In this document: positions 10,675 to 22,600 of the stretch, piece by piece
Position numbering within the stretch: position 1 is the stretch's first letter
Layout: every line of letters begins with the position of its first letter
Made by a program: the position numbers and the translations under genes
DNA from: Haliotis asinina
Taxonomy: Eukaryota > Mollusca > Gastropoda > Lepetellida > Haliotidae
Length of the DNA: 64,000 bases
Direction of reading: 5' to 3'
Assembly (NCBI RefSeq): GCF_037392515.1
Contig: NC_090282.1
Location: 27,017,554-27,081,553 of the forward strand
The notes under the pieces: generated by a model
Databases searched by the model: none
What the model was told of the DNA's origin: nothing
The model's input: the letters and a program-made list of their open reading frames with translations, nothing else

Positions 10675-13600
10675 CTGAAATATTGCATAAAAAAACAGTC
10701 AGGTTGAATTGTATGATAAACTCGTCTCCTCATGTCAGTGCATCTAGATTTTGAAGCAAAACCAAAACATGGGCTATGTGAATATCAGTTTCTGGTGACA
10801 GCACTTTCAAAGGCTGTTTACCAGCCATTAAATATTTAGTTTCTACAAGAGGCTTGTAAATTATATTTGAAACCTCTGAATTTCAGTCAGAGTATAATGT
10901 TCTTCCAGGTAATATTTGGACTATGGGAACCCACATTTGTTGTAATGCGCAACTAACAAGAGGTTGACACGTCATCATATCTTAAATGTGTCGATTGATG
11001 CTCATGATGCAAATCACTGACTCCTCTGGTCCAGATTCAAATATTTATAGACTGCTGTTTTATAACTGGAAAATTTCTGAGTGCAGTGTTAAACAAACCA
11101 GGCAGCACTCTAACTGCTTTTCCAGCATATAATTGTTACCATGAATAGAGAAATCACACCACATGTTAGGCAGAGATATGCGAGTTGTTTATTGTTCTGA
11201 ACTGTCAACATATCAAGCAAATACACCAAACCCAAGTAACCCTCACCTTCCAGACAATAACCAACCCATCGGTGCCACAGGACACCAACCCTTCATGGTC
11301 AAAGTCCACAAATGTCTGCAATCAGAAAACGATTCTGTGCTAACCACAACAAATATACAACGAAAATGCCTCCATTCAAAATGTACGCACACTGAAGATA
11401 TCCCTCTTGTTTAACTATATATACTGGACAAAATAAGTTAGGGATATTGGTATTTTTGTGACTGATATTTTATCAGTATGTCAGTGAATAAATACATCAT
11501 TATTCATAATTTCAAAATTTACATAAAATCCCTCTTTTTGTCAAGTATAATATTATATGTACACTTAGTTCATGTTTTACAGGACAAATTTTATGGATAA
11601 ACTTCTTCAGTTTATTTGATAAGCCCCGAAACATCGTAAAATAAACTCAAGAAGTTGATATCCATAACATTTGTCCTGTATTACTCTAAACTTCGAAATG
11701 CCTTTGAAGAATCACAGAATATCTCATACTAGTCAGTTAAACACCTGATGTTGCTATGGTTACCTGGACAGACCCGGAGTGGGCCACACACTCTCCCAGT
11801 AGTGAAACATCTAGTGTGTGTTCAGCGAAGTTCACTTGCTTCAGCTGCTCTCCACTGCAAGGAAGCAATGGCCATTAGGCCAGACCAATTATGTTTTACG
11901 GATCCACTCTCCATATTTTTTCAAAAATAAGAAAAAATAAATAAATAATTTTCCCCACTCTAAAAATAAAATCCTCATATTTATATTGGCTAGAAATGTA
12001 AACTCACAAGAAAATAGTTTTTCAGTTGTTTTTGACCCATATCCACTTCATAAATTGCCAAAAGTACAATACTTTGAGTATTTAGAAGGAATATTACTTT
12101 CATTGGAAATTGTATTTTTATTGTTTTTCTCGTCATGACTGTATGACGTCAAAGTTATGACGTCACGATGCTAATACCTCTGTCACTGTAGTATTAGACA
12201 CTGAATGACTCGTGGAAAGCCGAGTGTCATTACACTTGTTGAATTCTTAGGAAAGCAGTACTCTGCACGATATTATTTTGCCAGTGTTGGGTGAGTAATA
12301 AATAAAATACTAACATACTAAACTATCATATTTATGAAACGAGTGAATGGTATCGGTATCTAACTTCCTTTCACTCATTAGATATCGAACCACTCACTCG
12401 TTTCATAAATGAATGGTATCGGTATCTAACTCGTTTTCTTTCGTTAGATAGTGAACCATTGACTCGTTTCATAAATATGGTATTACAAGGACATAGTTTA
12501 GTATTCTCTCTGTTGATAATAGAGAAAGTGGTACCTTAGACCAGTGAACCTTTCCATGGGCAACAACAGATTCAGGTAATCATGGGCAGAATCGTAGTCC
12601 TCACTGGCTGGTGCTCTGCCCCATAGCCGAATTGACCCATCCTCCGAAGATGTCACCAAAAATGCCCTGAGCGAATCATGTGTAAGGTAATACAGGGAAC
12701 CATTCAGCGTCAGGTTTGGACATATCGGTTTTCAAATGAAGATCATATTTTCCATAAATGTACATGTTTTGGGCCATGTGCAACATCAAAATCTTGGCAT
12801 TAAATTGATAGTATTTCCCATAATTATACATAAGCTTACAACGATTATAAGATCAGTAGAAAAGGACCCTTGTCTGGGAAGCTAGTGGAATTATTCACTG
12901 AATGTAACATTCAAGCCACTTTTCATGGCAGAGGGTGCCAGGGTGTCAGAATCACACAGTGAGCTTGGGAAGAGAGGTTCAGGTAGACACATTTACCACA
13001 AAACTGACTCACTGATGGGAAAATCTTCCCATATGCATACATTCTCCATACCAATCATTAATTGATCTGGAAATCTCAAATTCTGGACACTGTACTGTCA
13101 GGATTAAACAGTGTTTTTGGATCCTGCATTTGTCAAGAGAGAAACACATGTCAGGCTGCAAAATTTCCTCAGGTAATAATACAGGCAATTCCCCTATGAA
13201 CATTTATGTAAACATTGATCTATTCAAATGTTGGACAGGCATTTAGATCACCTGCTGAAGGGGCAAGTATTAACCCAGAAATACTGTAAGTAATAAAGAA
13301 GTTGAACACCCCTAACAAATGTCTTGTATTCCATCTATTCGAATTTACGCTCAGGCACTTCATGTTTATCCAACTGACCCATCACAAGCTAGTCCAATAT
13401 GAAGAATCTTGGAGTAGTGAGCAGCCAGCTTCCTCACAGCCACTCTCTCCTTACCAACACTCACATCAAACATACAGAACCCGGAGCCCATTGCAGCAAA
13501 CAGGTATCTCTGCAAGGACAATATCATGTAAAGAACGGATCGGAAGATCTTAGTGGAGATTTACTATCTGTATTTAACATGAATCACTCGAAAAAACACG

Positions 13601-16600
13601 ATTTGTTCCAAGGCAAGATAATGACTATGGTTAAATTATTTGGTGCAAATCTGATACAAGGTTATTCAACCTTTTCCGCCTTGTGTATTTAAAGCCAACC
13701 TTGAAATCCAAAAGTGATCATTTGAAAAAAAGGGATGTGAAGTTCTAATGGTTACACTTTTGTGAAACATGCTATTACAATATTCTTATAAATATTCTCA
13801 ATCAAGCTCCAATGTGCCTTTCACTGCTATGAGAAGAAAAATAATCATCCTGAAAAAGAACTCTGCCGCACTGCCATATTTTAATTTTCTGTCATGAGTT
13901 TCAGTGAGAATGGAAAGTGTAAGAAAGAGCTCTGACCTCCTGCACACAGAACATGCTCTGGATGCTGTATGGATAAAGATGTTTGTCTCCCACATACTCC
14001 GACACAGTGTTGAAGGTCTTGGCAGGCAGAAAGTTCTGTGATGTCCACAAAATAATTGTCCCATCTATAGATCCGCTAGCAAAGCAGGACTCTGGAATCA
14101 AAACGCTACGCTATCAGTCACACCAGCTATCCTGGTATAAAGGCAAGAATGTATAGAAGTCACCTTATTTATTTTAAGAAACACAATGTTGGCATCCTTG
14201 AATGTTTGACTTTATGCATAACAATTCAAAATGCTGCTCAAAGACTTTGTTTTGTATTTATTAACAAAAAGATTAAAGGAACATCACTTGGAGAAAGAAA
14301 ATGATTTTTGTGGTTTAGCAAGTCCATTGAAGAAATCCGTGGAAGGTCCAAATGACCCCTGGTATAGGTAAATAACTTTTTTTTTGAGTGTCCATTAGAA
14401 GTAAATGACAGTAAAGAAGTTGTATATGTATAGAAATCTCCTGCTTGTGCTTGTAAAAAGTTATTCTAATGGCACAACAATGAACATGGCCAATTTACTT
14501 CTAATAAGTCAAGCGTTAATGCGTTCATCGTGCCAAAGGTGAGTGAATGAGTAGGTTTGATTTTATGCCAATTTTAGCAATATTCCAGCAATATCATGGC
14601 AGGGGACACAAAGAAATGGACTTCATACATTTTGCCAATGTAGGGAATCGAACCCAGGTCTTCAGCATGATGCGCAAACACTTTAACCACTAGACTACCC
14701 CACCACCCTCATGCCAAAGGCTCATGTTCTATTTCCCATTTTCCCATGTGGGTACAATGTGTGAAGTCCATTTCTGGTATCCCTTGTCATGATATTGCTG
14801 GAATATTTCTCACAGCCGCTAAAATAGCTCACTCTAATAAGTCTTTGTTTACAAATAACAAAAACAACTTCACTAGACTTAAGTCTCTGTGAATCATATA
14901 CAAGGACTCTGAATACTTCAAGTCTACCTCAGTATTTATTGGTGCTAAAATTGTACCATTAATGATCTCACAAGTGCTGCTGTTATTATTGTGTTATGAA
15001 ACAAGGTAGGCTAACTCTGCAGTAAGCTGTCATACCAGAAATGCTGATGAGGCTGTGGATGGCCTCTCGGTGTGATGGCAGCTTCTTCACAAGGGAGATC
15101 TCCTTGTCATCTGGCTCCCCACCAGTCATTGGGTTCACCACGGAGTACACCACTACAACAGGTAGTTTACCACCGAGTCACCCATTGCTACAATAGGGTA
15201 GCCACCATGACACACATCCTCAATATTGCCTAGGTATTCATTCCAATAACTTTCTACTATACCCTGGATGCACCTCCTGGCTCCACATTCTCACAGTAGC
15301 CAATCAGCTAAATAGTCATTAAAACCAAGCCTGATAGCAGCTGCAGCTGCGAAGATTTGTTCGCAGTTCAACTCAGATTTTGGGGAAATCATACAGACAA
15401 ACTGACAAGTTCGAACCTTTTAAAAAATATGCAAGAACTCCTGCTACCTCTTTCATAGTACCTCAGCATCATTTGTGTTGCCAAGTTTAATTGTTTAGAT
15501 AACTTAAAAAGCAAAAGTGAGTTGTGATTGGTTCACTCAACTTCCCAGCGTAGACACCTGAATGGATAAAATGCCAGCCAAGGGAGATAATAAATTCATC
15601 AAGCTGAGAGGTAGAAGCATCCAGGGTATGGTGGAGAGTTATCAACATGTATATCCTGGACATATCGAGGATGCATAACACAGTGTCTAGTACTATTCAG
15701 CTACATTCCAGAAACATGCCTGAACCACACAAAAATGTTTTTGACATCACAAGCAATAATTCATGCTGCAGTCAGCATTACAGCTGATTTTTATATAAAG
15801 GTCACATGCAACGTAAAACACAACTTTGCGGATTCTGGTACCTTTCGGTATGCATTTACCGAAACAAATCATAAAAAATGCCAATTCAACCTATAAAGTT
15901 GAAAAAAACGCGATGAAAAAAAAGCCCGCGAAATCGGAGTTCAAACGTTTCACTAAATTCCCCCCAGCGCTGGGGGGAAAACTGGTTTCAACAGCTGTGC
16001 TCCGCTGCGCCAGTGACGCATGCGCAGTGAATAGGTTCGCGGAGCTCGAAACAGTAGACATGCCCAGCGTCTGAGGTTGTGAGCAGTAGTCTAATCTTGG
16101 TTGTGTACACAAACAATTAAATAATTTTCTCGTTACGTAAAAACAACTTGTTGATTGTGGTAAGCAGTCTTTGTCACAGAGAAAGCTCAGTGTCTGGTTT
16201 ATTCACACCTATATGTCTGCCTGCCTGTCTGCTAAAGACAATATGCAATACACAGCTTCAATCATTGACCACGTGCAATTTGAACTTAACATCTATCAGA
16301 CTATACGACATAAAGAAAATAAGTTGATTTATGACTCGTACACCCGAGTCGCGTGTCTGCCACATTATGTAATTAGGCACGTGTGATACACATGACATGT
16401 TTTTATGTCTGTGGGTTGCAAACATACTACATTCATTTTTTTCGGATGACTGGATGTGACGGAAACTGGTGGAAACTCTTGTCAGTTTCAAGTCCTGCTT
16501 TGTACTTGGACGAATGACAGATTCCAGCCACGCAGTAGTTGACCATCTCTACTGACATGATTTTTAATTGGATCGAGCGCAAATTCAGAGAACATGTATT

Positions 16601-19600
16601 TTCCAAACCCAACATCTCTCTGTACATTCTTCATGGATAACGACTTCTTTTAGTGTATATGATTTTGTTTGACAACAGTATATGAATCCACACTGAAACG
16701 ACGCATCAAGTACACAAAAAGAAGTTGTTATCCATACAGAATCTTACTTTCTTGTTACTGGCTATACTTCTAAAATGCCCATCAAACAGATCATCTTTCT
16801 GTACACACAATGAACCCTCAGCATATCAGCAAATGAAACAGCCAATCGGAAACCGTCGTTACACTTGAGTGCATATCCACCCGGTATGACTGGGTTCGGT
16901 CTCCCGCAGGCTTTGTTTCGAGGGAAGTAAGCCCAAGTACAAAATATTGCACTTTTGAATCGTGATTGTACGCTTATAATTTTGTTTATTCGTTTTTTAA
17001 ACAGCAATGTATATTATATGTCATGAATAAGTGATAAATGTGTTTTAATAATGTTTGATTTTTTGGTTGCATGTGACCTTTAAATAAAGGATCAATTCTT
17101 TCTATTATTATCACATAACAAATAAAATGTTGAAGTTGTCTGAGCATCTGGGATATGATAAGTCACCAAATCTTTTAGGTAGCTAGCATGAGTTGGCAAA
17201 AAACAGTTTTGACCTTGACCCTCAGAGAGATGTGATGTAAGTGTCTCAAGCTAAAATACATCCCGTCCTCACCCAGTTGCTTGTCAGCAGCTGTGACAAT
17301 GTGATCCGTCTTCACCACAATCATCAGGGAGATATCTGAATACATACATCACACTAAGACCAGCAAAACAAAACAGTGAAAAAACATATGTAATTTTTCT
17401 GATGGATCATCGAATTCCATGTGTTACCATGACTCTTATCTTGGTATTTACTCAATGTTTTCTTTACTTAAGTGCAATGGCAGTCAAGTATTGTCATGAC
17501 TTTTAAAACAATTATCGCAACAAATATCATAAACACTCTTATCAATCTCCACTGCATGAAAGCTTGAAATTTAATATAGCATTGTTTTGCTAACCATTTG
17601 TGAAATTCCAGGATGATGAATTTCACTTGGTGTACATGTTGGGAATCAAACTGCATTGAAACATACATGGCTACTTCACATACCAAATTCTGATTCAGTC
17701 CATTTGTGTTTACATGAGAATGATGAATGATTAAATAACATGAAATAGGGATGAGTGCACAAAATATAAATAAGACACATGATCCTGAAACATCTGTACC
17801 CAACAGGATCTGACATCTTACATTTTATGATCGATCACGGAAATAGTTATTTAAGAAAATATCAAGTAACATTGCTCTATTTTCACTCTTCAAGCCATGG
17901 GGTGGCAAACAGCTGAGGGAACAGCACCAGCAGACACTTCATATCTTTGCGCATCAACATCGGCAACAACACAGACAGTGGTGTCGCCAACATCTCCCGT
18001 CTTCAGACTTTATTGAACATTTCTGGGACAAATTGGATCGCCATGTGCAACAGCGTGACCCTCAGCCACAGACGTCATTTTTTTCAGCATGATAACGCTC
18101 GGCCGCTCACAGCAAGAATAACCAGGGATTTCCTTGCCCAGAACAACGTCCAGGTTCTTGATTGGCCCTCGCGATCACCGGATCTTAACCCTATTGAACA
18201 TTTGTGGGACGAATTGGATCGTCATGTGCGACAGCGTGACCCTCAGCCACAGACGCTACCTGCTCTGTTTGTGGCCTTGAGGAAAGGGTACCAATTCATT
18301 CCCAGGCACTTCATCCAGAATCTGGTAAAGGCTATGGGACACTATTGATGCTAATGGTGGCCACACAAGATACAGACTGCTCTGCAACCTAGACCTTGGA
18401 ACACTTGTCACTTGTGACGTACAGTTTCTTGCAGCAGTTGACTGTTAATGTTCATTCAGGTTTTCTTCATGACTGCCCTGTATTACTGAACCCTAGGAGT
18501 ATAAACTGATAACAATTTGGGGCTATGCGTTTCTGTTTCTTAGTAGCATATTTGACCTGCAGTATATACTCATATGGCTTTCTGATGACATGGTTACCAC
18601 TAGCTAATATTTCCGAAAGCTGACATCCTTCAGTATTGACAAAAAATGCTATTTTCAGCAATTCTGTACACACTGTTGACAGTGTTGTAGCGTGCTCCCA
18701 GTGCATTACCCAGAAGTGATTGTACAGAAAATAGCATTCGGAATCATTCGGATACAAACCTTTTTGAGGTAAAAGTTCAAAAGGTATGTGTGAATGTCCA
18801 CTTTTGTGATTTGAGAAACTTCTGATTGGTCAATCGTAAAGGTTACCTGATGCCACCTCCCATTTGGGTTGTTAGACTTCATAGAGGAGTATAACGAATA
18901 ATACTTAGACTAAGTTTACTTAGACTGGGTGCTACAGCCCCGTTATTAGCCAAAAAAGGTTTTTAGACTAATTTTTGTTATGGTTGTTGAGAACTTGAAT
19001 CTTTTAAATGGAAGCAATATATGTATCCTTGCACAGTATTACTGGCAGTTACATGTATATATATAGCAGACATTTCTGACTGACATTGCGCATAAGAAAA
19101 CAAACAGATGGGTGAAAAGAGAGTGGGACTCACCCTCCTGATCCTTGCGATGTACCATGTGCAGGAGTTTCCCATCATGCCTCCACACAGACAGGTGCTC
19201 TCCTCCCCCACAGAAGATCTCCCCATCCCCCATCATCACCAGACACTGAATACAGACACATATAGACATCTACAATCTCTACACAGACAGGTTCTCTCCC
19301 CATCCTCAATCACCACCAGACACTGGATACAGACTCATACAGACAGCTACAGTCTCCACACAAGATCTCAGATCTTCCCAACTCCCGTCTTGCTACAATT
19401 GCTTGCAAATACTACTTCTGTCAATGCCTACCCTGGACTATACCCCAGGACCTAGATTTTCGAGGTTCTCTTAGCACAAAGTAGTCATAAGTTAACATTA
19501 ATGTATGGAAAATAAGACTATGCTAGCGCTAAGAGAACTTTAAAAATCCAGGCCCTGGCCTCTCGTCTGGCTTGTTTGTTTGTTTGTTTGTTTAATGCTG

Positions 19601-22600
19601 TACTCAGTCATATTCCAATCACATGTTAATAATAGGGTCTCTCCAAGCCAGTCCAGTGATCAACAGCATGAGCATCAATCCATGTAATTGGGATCCAATG
19701 ACATGTCAACCAAGACAGCGAGCTAGGCCATCCAATCCAGTGAGTATTATGACAAGAATGGGTTACTGAAGACCAACCTGGAAATTCATGGGTAGCTGAC
19801 TGTGTCTCACCTTGACTGAGCTGTTATGTTCGGTGATGATGTGTTGACAGGTTCCAGTGTCAATGTTCCATATCTGAAGGTACAAGTCATGCAGGTCATA
19901 AATTACACAAGATGAGCAACACACCTTTCTCATCCTGTTAAGCAGTGTTAGACACTGTGGAAGAATGTGTCTATGATTATACATGGTACCTGTAGTTAAG
20001 AAAGGGCAATGGGGTACTAGAATTAGACAGAATGATATGAGCTTATTCCAGAATCATCTGACTTAGACTATTTAGAATTTTCCAGAATTTTGTGCTTGTA
20101 TATATATGGGGATCTGGCTATTGCCTCTAATCTCACATTACATTTCAAGCCACACAATGACCAAACTTGTACAAGATGATTACTTGTCAACATTTTTCAT
20201 CTTCAAGCAGTAACTGTTATCTGAAGACGTTGATATGTGTACCCTGTTAAGTTACTTGTTTTGGTGTTAAATATATCATTACTGTTATCAAGACAAATGA
20301 ACAATGATATCGGTGGTGAACACCTTGATTTACATTTGACAAACAAAAACATTCTATGCTATTCAGAACATTTTTTCACTTTTCATCGTCTTTAGAGCTG
20401 GTGGAAACTGTAAACTATTCAAAAGAAAACATTGCCAAGGCCATGTACAGTATGGATGAATAGACATGTTAAACAACAAATGTTTGTCTGACCCTGATCT
20501 GTTTATCGGATGACCCAGTCAGAAGCAACCAATCGTCTGAGAAGTCTCGCTGAGGCATCAACAGCAACATACATGTGATACGGTGTGAGTGACCACTCAG
20601 GACTTGAAGTTTCCTGCCAATCTGAAGCACATATGGTACTGCATTATCCTCGTGGTTAGAATATTGGCCTTTAGTAACCAATGCTTGTCATGAAAGGCAA
20701 CTAACATGATCAGGTGGTCAGACTTGCTGACTTCGTTGACACATGTTATCAGTTGCTGATTGTACAGTGATGCTCATGATGTTGACCACTGGATTGTATG
20801 CTCCAGGCTCAATTTTTTACAGACCACCGTCATATATCTGGAATATTGTTCAGTGCAGTGTAAAACTAAGCTCACTCATTATCCTCCTGGAGAATCTCTC
20901 TGGAAAGTCAGTTTATGATGCAGAAACAACGTGTCCCATGATGGTAATTATCAGATCTTCAGTAAATCAACAGGTAAGAAATATACTGTCCATCAGGAAT
21001 GTAATGATGAATTTTTAACAGGATACAAATCCCATCTTCATCAGTTTTCTCATTTTACTACAGATCCAGAAACACCTTTTTTGACAAAACAGAAACATGC
21101 TTGGTTCACAACATGAAAAATAATAACTTCTGAAGGGTTACATGTCACATTGAGTCATCAATAAAAACACTTTTTATTGTGTCAATACTTACTTCAACAG
21201 ACAAAAATAATGCTGAACTGTCTTATGTGTCAGCATGATTCCAATATTCTGACTAGTCAATAAAAGTCGGGATCTTAACCCATGTCAGACACCATACACA
21301 TAATATATATTATTCGACTGTTCGCGTGAATCTCACCTGTATGTCCCATATGATCACCTTCCCATCATCCCCTGCAGATGCACACCTGACAGAATGGAAA
21401 TGTATAGAAAATGCATGCAGTATGAATGACAGAAATATCAGATCAATATCCTTCTCAAGTGTGAGAGTATATGCAGGTCTCTAAGAAGACAGGGGTGCAT
21501 GTAGAACAACCATATATATACCATATGGTGTGAAAATGTTTTCCCATGATTTAACACAGATTCTCGAAATGTTCTTACCCCTAAGAATTCTTAATTTTAA
21601 ACGTAGCCAATGTGTTCAGATTGGGCTTAAGACGTTCATATAAAACCACAACTGGCAATATCCCAGTTATATCATGATGAACAATCGACACTGCCATAGT
21701 AGACTGATACCCACTGAAACAAATCAGTGAGTTCAAACATTTCATACATTAGGCCACTTCATTAGAATATCATAACCTACTAAACACCAGAGACAACCAT
21801 TAATGGCAATGGGGAATGGTGAAACGATCCACACAAATCTCAGGCAAAGAGTCATGACAAAAATAAAATGTGCTGATGTTAGCTGCATTTCCATCATAGT
21901 AATGTGTTATTTCAAAGGAAGAGTCATAAAAATGGTAGGTAGGAATCCCATTTACTCTGCAGTTTATGGCAAGGGTAATGCATGTAGGACAATGGTTCTC
22001 ATATCATGAATACTCACTACAGGGAGACCTGACTTGCTGTTCTATTGACATGCCTGCTCCCATATGTTAGGACACATGTTACCAAGAAAACAACTCAATA
22101 ACAGATTGAAGATGGTTTCCTTTTGGGTTAGATATCTTCTTAATATTTTAATCAAATGCGAAGCCATGGAATTGTGGACATAGGCTAGGTTAGCAAATGC
22201 TGCCATGTCACTTTTAACTGTGAGTCAAGCTGATAAATTGTTTCAGTCAAAAGTTGAATGTAATATTTCCACCCCAGATGCTAGAAGAATGAACCAATTG
22301 CAAACCCAAAAACAGAGTGCTACAGAGTCATTTGTGCTGCAGGAGACTGAACTTGGCAATGACAACTGACATGCATCACAAAATCAGCTACCAAAGGTAC
22401 ATATGATAACAATAGGGCAGACTGGTGTGACGTAGTGATGTTGATACAGTGTGATGCAATGCAAAAAGTGTATTGCTGGCACAGGAACCCGATATCGCAC
22501 TGTAGCTTTAACAAAGACCATATTATGGTCTATGTTTAACCTACAGTGCAATATCGGGTTCTTGTGATTGCTGGCACCTTTGATCATTCAACAAAGAATC

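Larger units (their letters stand above)
11855..12534 (-). other. WDR41 intron 11, filled with two inverted-repeat elements
   Basis: Holds a truncated TTA-site MITE at about 11877-12125 and a multi-arm fold-back at about 12294-12520. Two TGACGTCA-type sites near 12145-12170 lie between them. Confidence 0.7.
14092..15035 (-). other. WDR41 intron 8 with inverted SINE pair
   Basis: A 944-bp intron. A minus-oriented tRNA-derived SINE at 14545-14712 is followed within a few bases by a plus-oriented 3' part of the same family at 14715-14838. Confidence 0.75.
17336..19133 (-). other. WDR41 intron 6 with DNA-transposon debris
   Basis: A 1.8-kb intron containing scrambled Tc1-like transposase fragments at 17944-18350 and a truncated long-TIR element at 18480-18927. 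The part from 17400 to 17940 shows nothing. Confidence 0.7.
19246..19810 (-). other. WDR41 intron 5
   Basis: Contains a partial duplicate of the start of exon 6 at 19283-19335 and a minus-oriented SINE at 19590-19785, which includes a (TTTG)n run. Confidence 0.7.

Noticed and set aside
12536..12541. Donor gtctaa for WDR41 exon 11
   Set aside because: Its phase makes exon 12 hit a stop within five codons; the gtacca donor at 12534 keeps the frame.
14640..14700. tRNA gene on the minus strand
   Set aside because: A- and B-box words exist, but there is no intact cloverleaf and the sequence continues into a SINE body and tail.
15826..16112. Overlapping open frames in a CpG-rich stretch
   Set aside because: They lie inside a TIR element, match no family, and have no supporting splice or start signals.
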